From NCBI GenBank assembly GCA_012845835.1, contig JABAKD010000010.1, positions 17,681,204 to 17,745,203 of the forward strand: DNA of 64,000 nucleotides, written 5' to 3'. A program made the position numbers and the translations under genes. The notes under the pieces are model-generated. The model made no database searches and was not told the origin of the DNA. It worked only from the letters and a program-made list of their open reading frames with translations. This document shows positions 10,720 through 23,090 of the stretch, piece after piece. The stretch is from Undaria pinnatifida (taxonomy: Eukaryota; Sar; Phaeophyceae; Laminariales; Alariaceae). Numbering within the stretch: the first letter of the stretch is position 1; every line of letters starts with the position of its first letter.

Positions 10720-13460
10720 ACTGGAAATCTTGGTCAAAGAGCTTCGTTCGAGCGCCGGCTTCGGGGGGCGGCTCCAACGCCCCTCGCCCTGCCGTGCCCG
10801 TTCCGCACATCGACGTGAAGGCGGACGAATGCCGAGCGAGACAAGCGAGTAGTTGCAAAAGTACCGCATGTCGAGGAGGAATTCCGGAGATTTTGGTTGT
10901 ATCTTAATGTCTGCAGCGCCTGGATGATTTACACAGTTGGCATCATTTCCAAACGGTTGTTAGTTGCTAATGTTTTAAACTTTGCGGTGGCATACTCTAG
11001 AGCGTTTGTTTTGCTTGACGTCTGAAGGGCTGGAGCGTTTTTTTTTTTTTTGCTTGATGTCTGCGGGGCTTGAACGAATGGAGCACGTAAAAGTCTTCGG
11101 GGGCCGGCTCCAGCGCCCTTCGCCCATCTTTGTCCGCCAGGCACCTCGACGTGAACGCCGATGGATGCCCTGCGAGACAAGGGAGAAGTTGCAAAGATGT
11201 TGCATTTTGATGAAGTAATCTTGCGACTTTGGTTGTATCTTATAGTAACGCCTGCAGCGTCTGGATAATTTCCAAAATTGGCATCATTTCTAAACGGTGG
11301 GTAGTTGCTAAATTTTTGAATTTTGCGGTGGTATACTCTCGAGCGCTTGTTTTGCTTGAGGTCTGCAGGGCTTGAGCGCGTGTTATAATACCAGCAGTAG
11401 ATCGCTCTAATTCGTATTTTTAGTTTGTTATTGCTTGACGTCTGCAGGGCTTGAGCGTTTGTTTGTTTTTGTTGACGTCTGCACGGCTTGAACGAATGAA
11501 GCACGTAAAAGTCTTCGGGGGGCGGCTCCAACGCGTAAAGTCTTCGGGGGGCGGCTCAAACGCGTAGAGCCTTCGGGGGGGCGGCTCCAACCCCCCTCGC
11601 TCTTCCTTATCCGTTGGGCACTTCGACGTGAACGCCGATGGATGCTGAGCCAGACAAGGGAGAAGTTGCAAAAATATTGTATTTTGAGGAGGTGATCTTG
11701 CGAGTTCGGTTGTATCTTATAATAACGTCTGCAGCGTCTGGATAATTTCCAAAATTGGCATCATTTCCAAGCGGCAGGTAGTTGCTAAAGTGTTGAATTT
11801 TGCGGTGGTATACTCTCGAGCGTTTGTTTTGCTTGACGCCTGCAGGGCTTGAGCGCGTGTTATAATAACCAGTAAAAGTAGATCGCTCTAATTCGTCTAT
11901 TTATATTATTGCGTTTGGTTCTGTTGAGGTGTTTCGCATTTCGATCGTGCTTGGTCTGCACGTCAACCTGATATAGGCTCAAAATCGTCAGCAGGAAGTG
12001 TACAAGTGAAGAATGTGTATAACTTCGTCGGGTGAATACGCACAAGAAAAAATAAAAAAATAATATCTGATAGAATATTAATAGGATACGCGCCAACAAC
12101 AACGTACAACAACGACGGACAACCAAAAGAAATGAACAAATAACGCGTGAGCGATGACGTGCTTTTCGTAGACAAGTGTGCATACTACGACATCTGCGAA
12201 AGGTTCCCTACGGCCGGCAACGAAGGCGGGGATACAACTTTGTTCAGGAAGCCAAATCAGACGGACACCCTTCACAAACAAGTAAAAAAATCCCTAGAAA
12301 ACGTACATGATGCAAATGACCAGCCGAATTGCGACCGCGTAAATAATTGCGAGCTTACTTAGTAGGCTTTGACCCAACAGGCCAAGATTGTTTTGCGCGA
12401 CCTATGATGCAAGTAACTAGCCAAGTTGCGGCTGTTTGCTCGACGTCTGCAGGGCTTGAACGAATAAAACACGGGAAAGTGCGAGTAGTTGTGAAGAAAG
12501 CGATGCAAGAAGATTAGAATGGCTAATGGCTGCAAGACGAACATGATGCGTCCAGAAGAACGCGTGCTATACCAGTACTAGATCGCTCTAATTCGTCGTT
12601 TTATATCATTGCGTTTGGTGCTGTTGAAATGTTTCTCATTTTGAGCGTGCTTGGTCTGCACGTCAACATGATATAGATAGGCTCAAAGCCGTTCTTTTGC
12701 GCGACCTTATTACGCAAATAACTTCTGTAGGAGGAGGAGTTGTGAAGAATGTGTATAACTTCGTCGGGTGAATACGCACATGAAAAAATAAAAAAATAAT
12801 ATCTGATAAAATATTAATAGGACACGCGCCAACAACAACGTACAACAACGACGGACAACCAAAAGAAATGAACAAATAACGCGTGAGCGATGACGTGCTT
12901 TTCGTAGACAAATGTGCATACTACGACATCTGCGAAAGATTCCCTACGGTCGGCAACGAAGGCGGGGATACAACTTTGTTTAGAACGTAAAATTAGACGG
13001 ACACCCTTCACAAACGAAAAAAAAAAATCCTAGAAAACGTACATGATACAAATGATCAGCCGAATTGCGACCACGTAAACAATTGCGAGCTTAGTTAGTA
13101 GGCTTTGACTCAATAGGCCAAGGTTTTTTGCGCGACTTATGATGCAAGTATCTAGCCAAATTGCGGTTGTTTTGCTTGACGTCTGCAGGGCTTGAACGAA
13201 TAAAATACGGGAAAGTGCGAGTAGTTGTGAAGAATGCGATGCAAGATTTGGAAGGCTGCAAGACGAACAAATCTCGGCCTCAGCATGCTATTAGCGAAAC
13301 TGGAATTCTCGGTCAAATAGCTTCGTTCGAGCGCCGTCTTCGGGAGGCGGCTTCAACGTCCCTCGCCCTGGCGTATCCGTTCCACACCTCAACGTGAACG
13401 CGGATAGACGCTGAGCGAGACAAGCGAGAAGTGCGCTTTATTTTTGAGTTTGGGCGGTAT
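10720..13460. repeat. Long complex tandem-repeat block
   Basis: Two intermixed unit types. The first (10730-11870, again at 13300-13460) carries AGTCTTCGGGGGGCGGCTCC, CGACGTGAACGC, GAGACAAG, TTGGCATCATTTC, GCGGTGGTATACTCTCGAGC and GACGTCTGCAGGGCTTGA at spacings of about 340-480 bases. The second, about 736 bases, occurs twice (start landmark GATCGCTCTAATTCGTC at about 11882 and 12581; GCGATGACGTGCTTTTCGTA at 12151 and 12887). No open frame is conserved between units, so it looks non-coding. Confidence 0.8.
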
Positions 13461-13624
13461 ACGCCCGAGTTATTCTTGGATCTTGGCATATGTAGGGCTT
13501 GAACGAATAAATAAGGGACAACATTTCCAAATTGGCATCAAAATTACTTCCCGACGATGCCTTTTTCATGGCCTCCTCCAAGCGCACGCCCTATGGTCTG
13601 TAGCTACTACTGCTGTGTGTCGTT

Positions 13625-13745
13625 TCCTTTCGGCTCAGAGGGTATAGTGCTATATAACCAACGAAGGATGTGTCGTGAGTACGATTCTCACCCAGAACAT
13701 ATTTGGTATTCAGGAGCGTGCGCGCTGGAGACGTTTTGAATGGTT
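13625..13745 (+). mobile_element. tRNA-derived SINE fragment (family F), copy 1
   Basis: A-box-like GGCTCAGAGGGTATAGTGCT is followed about 45 bases later by B-box-like GAGTACGATTCTCAC, then GCGTGCGCGCTG, GACGTTTTGAATGGTTA. The same downstream sequence follows the copy at 14190, so this is a repeat and not a functional tRNA; the tRNA fold is not complete. Confidence 0.6.
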
Positions 13746-14189
13746 ACGATAGTTGTTAGTGATCTTCTGAGTACGAACTGTGGTACGTGGAGAGAGGATA
13801 GCTCCGGAAATCGCTCTTCCGAAGTCGGTGATAATTAATTAACGAACTAGAAAACATGTTTGGTTGTTTTTTTGCATAGCACACTCATGTTGTTGTTGTT
13901 GTTGTTTTCTCACATTAACTCTTGTCAAAAATCTAGAGTCCGTGGTCACACAAAGGTGCTGGAGCCCTAGGAAGATCCAAAAAACCAAGTGACATCAAAA
14001 TTCGTCAGGGAAATACTACGCTTTCCCGCCTAAAAACGCACGATACGGAAAAAGGCGCACAAGTGAAAAGGTCAAATGTGCAAACTGAACTCACATGGCC
14101 GCGGGTATCCACTCAACTACAGCATAGAGTTCACCCGTCCCCACAATTAACCAACTCGCCGCTACAAACTACAGCATGTGAGTGTTACT

Positions 14190-14310
14190 GAGTCAAGTGA
14201 CAGCAGTGGGTAGTGCTGTGTGTCGTGCGTTCGATTCTTGCCGACTTAATATTTGTTTTTTTTAGCGTGCGCGCTGACGACATTATGAATGGTTATTTTG
14301 GTAGTTTAGC
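14190..14310 (+). mobile_element. tRNA-derived SINE fragment (family F), copy 2
   Basis: CAGCAGTGGGTAGTGCTGTG followed by GTGCGTTCGATTCTTGCC (B box) and then GCGTGCGCGCTGACGACATT and ATGAATGGTTA as in the copy at 13625. A truncated A-box piece (TAGCTCAGTGGGCAGTGCT) lies at 14370-14390. Confidence 0.6.
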
Positions 14311-14544
14311 ATATATATGTAGTATTAATAGCACTACTACCCACTGAGCTACTGAGTCAAGTGGTTACGTATAGCTCAGTGGGCAGTGCTGTAGCATTTC
14401 TCGGTCAAATCACTTTGTTCGAAGGCCGCCGTCCAAGCGAGAAGCGCGCAAAAAATTGTATTTTGAACGGTACTCTCCAGTTATTCTTCGGATCTTGATG
14501 TGTGTGTGTGTGTTCTTCACATTAAACCGTTCTTCTACTCGTCG

Positions 14545-14630
14545 ACATCCAGCACACCCAGTGTCCGTACTGATTCTTCACCCTAGAAAGATCAGCTCTG
14601 TGGTCACAAGCCACGACACAGAGATAATGC
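14545..14630 (+). repeat. Dispersed repeat with CGACATCCAGCAC and GTGGTCAC
   Basis: Order: TTCACATTAAACCG, CGACATCCAGCACACCCAG, TGTCCGTACTGATTCTTCA, CCTAGAAAGAT, TGTGGTCACA. Copies are at 32160-32290 and 54000-54110, and more decayed at 5460 and 51410. Confidence 0.65.
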
Positions 14631-14733
14631 ATCGTAATGCATTCGACAACGCAATGTCATGCCCTAGTACTGGGTACGACAGGCACAACATACATACGTC
14701 AGCAACAGAAATACATTGGAAGAGAGAAATACG

Positions 14734-14802
14734 ACAAAAACAAAAACAAAAACAAAAACAAAAACAAAAACAAAAACAAAAACAAAAAACAAAAACAAAA
14801 TA
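14734..14802. repeat. (ACAAAA)n microsatellite
   Basis: Ten or so hexanucleotide units on the plus strand, giving Lys/Asn/Gln frames that are not genes. Confidence 0.9.
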
Positions 14803-14909
14803 AGAAAAGATGTATGGAGAGGTTGATATAATAAACTTGGCAAGACATTACTTTCAAATTGGCATCATATGTTGTGCCAAAACAAATAATAAAATTACTC
14901 TAAAAAAAT

Positions 14910-15753
14910 CAGGGTAGTCCTCGGGAAAATTCCCGAGGTAATTTTCCCGTGCTGTACGTTGGTCCCGGTACTCGGCGGAATACCGTCATATTTGGGCAAA
15001 CCGTGTACCGCCGAGGGCGGTACAGTCAAAAATCGAAAAACCGTCAACCGTTTAAAAAGTACCGTCATTTTGCAGCACCGCCATAAAAGTACCGTCAAAT
15101 AAGCGAAGTACCGTTTCCCGTTTAGAAAAACCGTCATATTCAGAACCGTCAAAGATTGTAGGGTGATGGTTTTCACTGAATGTTTTCATGTTTTAGGTTT
15201 TATTGTTTTATTGTTTACAGTAGTAGTATTGTTTATTGTCTTATTTTGGTGCTAAATGTCTAAATGTTGTTTCGCGTGAGGCTGGTGAGTTTGTCAGCTT
15301 GACGGTTCGACGATTAGTCTAGCCTCTATTCGTCCGTTCTATATAGGTATGCAGGAACATCAGCGGGGTGGTGCCGGCATGCTTGATCGCCGCCCGGCAG
15401 GTACTGTCAAGTATTTCGTCATTCGTAATTCTGTATTTCTCAGTGGCGGAACCCTCATATTTCAGTACCCTCAAAAAAGTACCGTCAAATTTGGCAGTAC
15501 CGGGACCGGTACCGTCGTTTTGCAGTACCGCCAAAAAAGTACCGTCAAATATCGAAAAACCGTCTAACGTCTAGAAAATACCGTCACTTTTCGATACCGC
15601 CGAAAAAGTACCGTCAAATTCGGCGATACCGTGTACCGCCAAAAGTGGTACCGTGAGAAATCGAAATACCGTCAACCGTTTGAAAAGTACCGTCATTTCG
15701 CAATACCGTCCGGTCTGGTACCGTAAAAAAAAACGGTACCGAGGACTACCCTG
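14910..15753. mobile_element. Non-autonomous hAT-type DNA transposon (844 bp)
   Basis: Perfect 15-bp terminal inverted repeats CAGGGTAGTCCTCGG, flanked on both sides by the 8-bp direct repeat AAAAAAAT (14902-14909 and 15754-15761). CAGGG ends plus an 8-bp target duplication are diagnostic of the hAT superfamily. The interior has no transposase frame; it is packed with dozens of short ACCGTC/GTACCG motifs, many alternating with GACGGT, resembling the subterminal transposase-binding repeats of hAT elements but filling the whole element. The flank is A-rich, so chance contributes to the duplication match. Confidence 0.82.
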
Positions 15754-15761
15754 AAAAAAAT

Positions 15762-16241
15762 CCCCATGGTATTGCGGTAGGGATCATAGTAGTGCATTTT
15801 TTTATTGAATTTCGGTAGGTACACGTACATACATGGATATAGACGTGGCAAGCGCACGCATGACTAAACGAGGAGGAGGTAGTAGTGATTACGATTACTG
15901 CGCAAGGAAAAGCCACACAGCAGCATTGCGAGTGAATGCGTCCCCGGGCCCTCGAGGGTTGTATTGTATACAAGTTCCTCCTCCTGCGCCACATGAAGGT
16001 GGTGGTAAGTAGACAGTAGGATGGCGTGCTTTGCTGTTGCTGTGGTCCCTGACTCCGTTGCTGTGATCGTTTGCCAGTCAAGTGCAAGCGGTCGTGTGTT
16101 CGTACGTAACTGACAAATAAATAAGTTTGTGTTGCTTCGTACTTGACGTGCTCGTTATTGCTGCTGATTGCTGATTGACCATATCTTCTAGTGATTTTTT
16201 TCTGGTGAGCTAAAGCCTTATTTTTCCCCATCCGCCGGAGG
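15762..16241. other. No gene recognised
   Basis: Short frames without support. A run of A (16242-16274) follows. Confidence 0.4.
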
Positions 16242-16246
16242 ATGAC

Positions 16247-16277
<31 letters not shown>

Positions 16278-16566
16278 ACACTTCTACTTTCCAGCTTCTG
16301 GACATACAAGTCGTGGTCACGGGTGTCGTCTTTCCTTGCCCCCCCCCGGTTATCGCCTTCATTTTTTTTTGCGCATAGGGTTCAGCACCCACTGATCGTC
16401 GATTTTTCATCGAGTGCTGAAAAGTCACGCTCTCGCGATTTCCGCAAGTCAATTAGTGCACAACAAGACGAAAAATTGTACGAGTACGCACTCGGGGGGA
16501 TTCAAACTCACGAAGCTGACCTATACCATGCTCGAGGATGTAACCTGATACGCCACCGGGGCAGTG
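16278..16566 (-). mobile_element. tRNA-derived SINE (family A), copy 2
   Basis: On the minus strand: GCCCCGGTGGCGTATCAGG (A box), CTCGAGCATGGTATAGGTCA, B-box-like GAGTTTGAATCCC, then the shared body (CGATGAAAAATCGACGA, CGTGACCACGACTTG) and a GAAGTGTGCCA end followed by a long run that is poly-T on this strand. This is the best-preserved copy. Confidence 0.78.
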
Positions 16567-16754
16567 AGTGATATAGAGCCTGTCGTCCCGGTGGTCTTGT
16601 GGGGCTACACTCGAATACTACTACTATTAATACTAGCGTTGGTCCTTGGGTTAAATAACCATCGTTGTGAGCTTTGTTGGCTTTATTTATTTGCAGAAAT
16701 AAATGGGAAAAAAATTATCAACTAACTGATGAAATCGCCTGGCAGCGTGGGTAG

Positions 16755-16945
16755 GTACAAATCGACGCAAATCGACGAGGGAAGAAAATGCTGAATCTTT
16801 CTCGCGATAAAAATTAGGGCAGGTACCGTAGTGGGGAGGGGGGAGGGGAGCCCGCTATATGACCCCGGATCTAAGCTATACTACTGCATTGGGAGGGCGA
16901 GAGTAATGCGAGTATCACAATAAATGGGACGGAAAAAAATAAATG
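16755..16945 (+). mobile_element. SINE-like dispersed repeat (family B), copy 2
   Basis: CGACGAGGGAAGAAAATGCT, TCGCGATAAAAATTAGGGCA, GTACCGTAGTGGGGAGG, CGCTATATGACCCCGGATCT, and a tail with AATAAATGGGACG followed by A-rich sequence, matching the copy at 46945. Confidence 0.65.
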
Positions 16946-17920
16946 AAGTGAAGTGTATTACTGCTGCTGTAATAAAACGATACCAAAGCCAGTTGCACCG
17001 ATCGACTCGATCTGGACTGACTGCTGTTGTATTATGCAAAAAGGTTCATGTACAACTTCTGTAATCACACGCAGCGGACACGGTCAGTCACCTCACTGGC
17101 CCCGGATGCTTGATCGAGTAAAACTATCATAAGAAACGCACTCGACACGTTTCGTCGCCAGACTAAAGGGTAAGTCGGCGTGTGATCGGATTTATCCGAC
17201 TGAAATCTGATGAATGAAGCTCGGAATCGGATTCACATAACAAACGGTAGTTATTATTAGTAGTTCATTGTTATGATTGTTAGTCTATATCGAACTCTTG
17301 GCATTACCTTACATACTGTACGCGCAGACTATGAATGTGTGTGGTGACTTTTTTTATTCTACCAAGTGTTGAATCGAACAATTCGAATTGCTCCCCTGCC
17401 CTACCCGTAGCATGGGTGCCGGCATCACTTTTCATTCTTCTCCATTTTTGTGCTTGGGGCGAGAGGTTCACACAAAAAATGGTACACACCTAACACAAAA
17501 AAGGGTACACAAAAAAGGGTACACACCACAGGCAAATAAAAGGTACACAGATTAGATAAAAAAGGGTACACCCACATCTACCGTAAAACATGTGTCTACT
17601 AGACGTGTGGGTTTTTTTTCGGGCGAGCTGTTTGAGCACATGCTGCCACAACAATGCGTTGAGAGCTACATATTCGGCTGCGCATATATAAGCTTTCTTG
17701 CTATAATAGTAGCCCCCCTTTTTGGACTTCAAAGGGGCGGGGAGGGGGAGCGTCGAAAAAAAATATCCCCCCGTGGCATATATTTTTTTATACGGTACCT
17801 ATCCAGTCGACACGAAGACGATCTTTGTCCGGGCTGTTGGGGTATATGATGGGGGGGATACGCCCGAAGAGCAACGTAGGGAGATGATGCGTGCTACGAT
17901 GATACAGTAGAGGGAATACG
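16946..17920. other. No gene recognised; GGGTACACA repeats at 17460-17580
   Basis: Several spaced AAAAAGGGTACAC(A) units at 17475-17575. The sequence from about 17885 into the Mutator-like element (GCGTGCTACGATGATA) is the end of a family-E MITE that the element interrupted. Confidence 0.5.
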
Positions 17921-17929
17921 TTTTAGGAA

Positions 17930-19632
17930 GGGAAATGGACGAAATCGGGTACACCCGGGTGGTTTCTGAACAAAATCGGGTACCTTTTTTTTCGCGACGG
18001 GGCGCGCTTACGTATGTCTGCAAAACGCCTCCAAATCGCCTTCTGGCGCCTGAATCCACTGCGCCTAGTGTACGCGCAACACCCCAAACCGTTTCTGCGG
18101 CGATCGAACCCTCAAAACAGCGCCAATGACGGCCCTCAAAAAGTGCTCTCGACGGACAACCCGGTTTTGTTCAGGAACACACCGGGTATACCCCGCCCCG
18201 TGCTTCGATTTCACAAACTATCCGATTGTGTTCATACTGCACCTGTTTTTGTTCACATGCAACCCACCTGCGGAAGATCGCGCACACAACTGGCAACTTG
18301 CCGACTGTGATGCAACCGCAGCAGCACTTCTAACTTCCCGGCCCAGAAAGATCCGCCGTCACTGATGCACAACTTGCCGCCCCGATCCACAACTTGCCTC
18401 CCTCGATGCAACACTGACCGCACTGACTGCTACTTCGTAGTTGCTTCTATCTCTTCTGCGTACGTCCTCTGTTCCGCATACCGAGTGCAATTCGGTAGTA
18501 GTATCGGTCCGAAAGAACTCGTACGGGTAGGAGTACCGGTAAAGCAAGGACTGCTGTTGGGGAGCTATTTTTCCGCGCCGTGCGTGCTCCTGTCTGTGTC
18601 GGACGGAAAACTTCGTATTTTTCCCAAAAAACAACGTATCCTCGATTCCCCGGAGTATATGTTGCAGTGGAGTACTTCGAAGAACTTCGTATAACCCAAC
18701 AAAAATGCTTGTACTTCGTAGTACTACTGCTGTTGTGTGTATGTGTTCGCAGTATGTGTTCGCAGTACAGTATGTGCGCGCAGTACAGTATGTGCTCGCA
18801 GTACAGTATGTGTTCGCAGTATGCATTCGCAGTACAGTAGTATGTGTTCGCAGCACAGTGTATGTTCGCATTACAGTAAATGTTCGCAGTATGTGTTCAC
18901 AGTACAGCATGTGTTTGCAGTATGTGTTCGCAATGTGTTCGCTGTATGTGTTCGCTGTATGTGGGGTGGCGTGGGGAACGTGTGGAGCCGAGGGCATGCG
19001 TCGTTTGCTGATTGCTGATGTTTGGAGCAACAAGTCAAGTGGAGAGTCTTCTACATTGGGTCCTGTCTTTTCGTCCTAGCGCCGGATCTTGGTTGGGTGT
19101 CCGCGCTCAGCCCCATGCCACCATTCTTCGCAGTGTCACACGGGGCGGCAAGTTGTGCGTCAGTGACGGCGGATCTTTTGTGGGCCGGGAAGTTAGCAGT
19201 GCTGCTGCGGTTACATCACAGTCGGCAAGTTCCAGTTGTGTGCGGGATCTTCCGCAGCTGGGTTGCAGGGAGATGTCCGTTTCAGTGTCACCGCGGGTCT
19301 TGCATGTGAACAAAAACGGGTGCAGTACGAACAAAATCGGGCAGTTTATGAAATCGAAGCACGGGGCGGGGTATACCCGGTGTGTTCCTTAACAAAATCG
19401 GGTTGTCCGTCGAGAGCACTTTTTGGGGGGCGTCATTGGCGCTGTTTTGAGGGTTTGAACGCCGCAGAAACGGTTTGGGGTGCTGCGCGTACACTAGGCG
19501 AAGTGGGTTCAGGCGCCAGAAGGCGATTTGGAGGCGTTTTGCAGACGTACGTAAGCGCGCCCCGTCGCGAAAAAAAAGGTACCCGATTTTGTTCAGAAAC
19601 CACCCGGGTGTACCCGATTTTGTCAATTTCCC
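17930..19632. mobile_element. Non-autonomous Mutator-like element (MULE), 1703 bp
   Basis: Perfect 9-bp direct repeats TTTTAGGAA flank it (17921-17929 and 19633-19641). The ends are inverted: left GGGAAATGGACGAAATCGGG, right (reversed) GGGAAATTGACAAAATCGGG. The inverted arms extend about 455 bases on the left and about 490 on the right and stay highly similar throughout. A 9-bp duplication with long TIRs is the Mutator hallmark. The right arm has an extra block of about 35 bases near 19255-19300. The middle (about 18390-19140) has no transposase, only low-copy sequence and a TATGTGTTCGCAGTACAG array. Target site: a family-E MITE, whose halves continue on both sides. Confidence 0.87.
18730..18965. 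repeat. TATGTGTTCGCAGTACAG minisatellite
   Basis: Variable-length tandem units within the central part of the Mutator-like element. Confidence 0.85.
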
Positions 19633-19641
19633 TTTTAGGAA

Positions 19642-21460
19642 TGTCGGAGCTCCTCAACCCTTTTGAGACTTACTTCAGGTTATGTTTTGATTATAGTATA
19701 GGGAAAAATGATCAATAAGAACTGGCGATGCCAGCATCCTTGACGCGAAGCAACCCGGGCCGCTGCTGGGTTATGAGCTGAGGACGATTTTGCTGCTGCC
19801 GAATTCCAATGCGAAGTATCTGTATGACACGCACGTGCATATAGCTTTGCGCACCGCCGTGTGCTGCACGCTCGCACCATGCATGATAAGAATTAACTAC
19901 TCTTTTATATTTTGTTTCGTCGCTTTACATGGGCCCCACAACGGGTTGGTAACCCTAGTCGACGATACAGCTTGTTGTTACGGTTACACAAACCAAACGC
20001 CGGTCGCGGATCTAGTATATTCAGACTTGTGTGGGCAAGCGAAAACCGACAAGAACCCCGTTCGATCGCGTTGTCGCAATTTCAATGTTAGCCACACAAT
20101 AATGTTTTTCACACTGTACAATATGCCTGCTGGTATGCCATCACATGTGATTGCTCATCGGATTGTCGCACCTTTGTTTTGTCTCTAAACAACTCTTGAA
20201 CATCACTCGAGCAATTTTAGGGCGAGGTCTATAGCGCTCCCGCATGGTGTTATAAGAGCCTCAGAACTAAAACAGTGTGCACACGTCTGCCGTACAGTAC
20301 CGTACCGTACTTTTTTTTTTAGATCCTCCGGCGCGGAGAGATGGGGAAAACAAGAAGCTTATAAATGCTCACCACACACTTCCATGTATTTATGGATAGC
20401 CGTCGCAGTGTGTGTCACTTTAACTCAATCGCATTCGCAATCCAGCTGGTTTTCTAGCGTATCCTACAGTTCCCGTGGTAGAGACAGCGCGAGCTGCCCC
20501 TACCGGCGGTCCCCGTTACCACTACTCCGGCAGCGCAAGCTGCCGCTGTATACGGATTATGTTTCAGATGTACGATACGTGCGCAGGATCATGATTGTAC
20601 CCGGGGGTCAAGTTATTGGAGCTTTCCAAACTCTCCCGTTGTCGAGACGGGTCGGGTCAGGTGGTAGTTCGAAGTGTCACGGGCCGGAACGGGTCGGATC
20701 GGGAGGTTTTCCACATGGTATCACGGGTCAGATCGGATCACCCTGAGCTCGACCCGACCCGACCCGACTCGCGAGAGGTAACCCGACCCGTGAAGAGAGC
20801 CTGGTAAATACACGCGCGCGAACTTCTGTCGGGGTCTGTGTTGGTTTTGCGCGCTTTCTCTCTCAACGCGTCGAACGACGTACAAAGTGTTTCCCCAATA
20901 TTTATACGTAGTTTCAATCTTTTTGAAAGTACTTTTTGAAAGTACTTCAGTACCGTGGATTACCCTTGACTCTTCCTACACTTTTTGTGTAACCACGGAC
21001 TCTAGATTTTTGTAAAGTGTTAAAATGTGAGATTAAACAAAACAAACCTTGACCTTTCTCTTAAGCCGAGGTCGCGAAGTAGGTACACGCGGCGGTACAC
21101 CCCACTTGATCGGGCCCGGTTCTTCTCAGGCATGTGCATTGATTCAGCACTCACTCGTAGATTTTTCTCGTCGACCCTTACGTAGTCGAATTACAATGTA
21201 CAGTTAGTTCCGCGTCCGAGATTTGTCGATCTTTTGTCGAATTAAGTGCACGTCTTTCCTCAGGCTGGTAGGCATCTTCTGCGTGGTGGTCTGGGAAGAA
21301 GATACGCGCGACGCGTCAACGCACAAATCATGTGAACGGAAATAAATCCTCGTTTACCGTGTATCGAGAGTTGAATTATCAATTTCAATACCATACCACT
21401 CTCGCTGATCACCAAGAGAACTGCTAAGAGCCGAGCTGACCTGAGAGTCATCTTTCCCAA
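19642..21460. other. No gene recognised; dispersed repeats
   Basis: 19690-19880 resembles 30190-30420 in inverse orientation (shared TTCCCTATACTATAATCAA end). 20330-20540 resembles 28615-28800 (shared TTTAACTCAA, GCATTCGC and GCGCGAGCTG(C/T)CCCTA). 20640-20800 is a GGGTCGGGTC/GACCCGACCC cluster like that at 27410-27620. The 133-codon plus frame at 19790 has no family features. Confidence 0.5.
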
Positions 21461-23090
21461 ACGAATACCACCTCCCTGCTCAAGAGCCAAGGCGCTACCG
21501 ACCCCATACCGAGAATATAATTATCAATTTCACTACCAACCTCCTTGCTCAAGAGCTGAGAGTGACCAATCCCTGTCAATACTCGGGAACTCAAATTCAA
21601 TACCACCCCCAGCAACGACCCACACACCGACCTCCCTGCTCAAGAGCTTCTGAGGCAAAGGCAGCCATTTCGATGACCAAACGAAATCAAGTTCAACACC
21701 ACCGACCCACCCCACCCAACCCACCCCACCCACCCACCCTCCCACCCACCCCACCCCACTCAGCTAAAGCGGCTAACTCTCTCTCTATATATATATGGAT
21801 CACCGAATTTCACCCCGGCGACTGTAAGGAAAGGAAACGCACTCGAGCATCATACGTGAGTAGACACATCACCAGCTCTCTACAGGTACTGAAGGGATTC
21901 ATGTCTCCCCCCTCCCTTCCACTGGACACGTGGTGGAATACCACATTTGGTACTGTACATATAATACGTAACATCGTCGAGGGGAAAAGGAGGAGGGGGG
22001 AGGGCGTCTAAAAAAAAAGTACAACAACAGTAAAATTAGAAGACATGGGAATAAAAAGCAGACAAATATCATAACGGCCCTATCTATAGAGAACCAACCT
22101 ATGTCGGGCATATATCCATATCGCTGCTGCTATTATACTATATATAATAATAACCACTCACTGCAGCCCGGGATCGCGTTGTACCTACCTTACCTACCGG
22201 CAAGAGGTACTTCTGGAAGTCCTTCAAGCGTCACTCACTCCTTCCTATGGGCTGGTGAGGCTTCTGTTACTTAAATTGTAGGGCAACTAGGCCCTCTGCT
22301 TGATACTACCTGGGAACCGTTTCATTGCCACTTACTTGTTGTGTGGCATGGTATCATACAATGTGGGACAAGACTAACTTCTCACGCTTCCCAGGTATCT
22401 ATCGCCCCCGCCCGCCACCCGTCCCTCCTCACCCCTGAGCTCGGCAGCCCTGAACTCGGCAGCCCCTTATATATCCGTCCCGAAGGCAAACAATGCACCA
22501 CCCTACCCCCCGCTAACCGCTCCTCAAGGTACACAGCGTACTACTGTGGACGCCGTCGGGGCTCTCTCGAAGCCAATGAGCAAATATGTCAGCAGACGGC
22601 AGTTTCAGCCCTTGATGAACTAGACGCGGCAAATTTCGAATAATTCACCTTGAAAGATGGACGCCAAACTACTAGGTTCTAGTGTGCTGTAGCGATCGGT
22701 TTGACTGGCACTCTTGACCGCTTGACGTTTTTGTTTGCTCTTACGACTGACCGCGTCTCCAGATTTTTTCTGCCAGTGAGTGTGGCCACTAACAACTTAT
22801 CTATATTCTACTCTCAAGGCTACTCTCCACACTAATAAAATTAACCCCGTGGGGTTGAACAATCAAGGCGAAAAAAACGAGGACTTCTCCCAAGTGTCTC
22901 AAGGTCGACTCCTGCTTTTTTTTTCTTTTTGTCATCTCCGAAAAGCCCACCACTACCATCTCTCTCCCCAATCATATCGTCGCATGCTCTGAATTGCTGG
23001 CTGGTCCGTACCAAAAACCATGTCATCGCACGCGCTGCTTAGATAGTCCACACAGAGCAAACAAAAAATGTCAGCTTCTCTCCAGCAGCA
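21461..23090. other. No gene recognised
   Basis: 21470-21660 has repeated CTCCCTGCTCAAGAGC motifs, and 21700-21760 an ACCCACCC microsatellite. A plus frame of about 100 codons at 22341 is not supported by domain or splice evidence. If the beta-helix gene continues past 27103, an exon could lie hidden here, but none was found. Confidence 0.45.

Noticed and set aside
14190-14260. Possible functional tRNA with A and B boxes
   Set aside because: Same 3' flank as the copy at 13625 and no complete cloverleaf; a SINE head is more likely.
19790-20188. 132-codon plus frame
   Set aside because: Overlaps a dispersed repeat related to 30190-30420, with no signal or domain.
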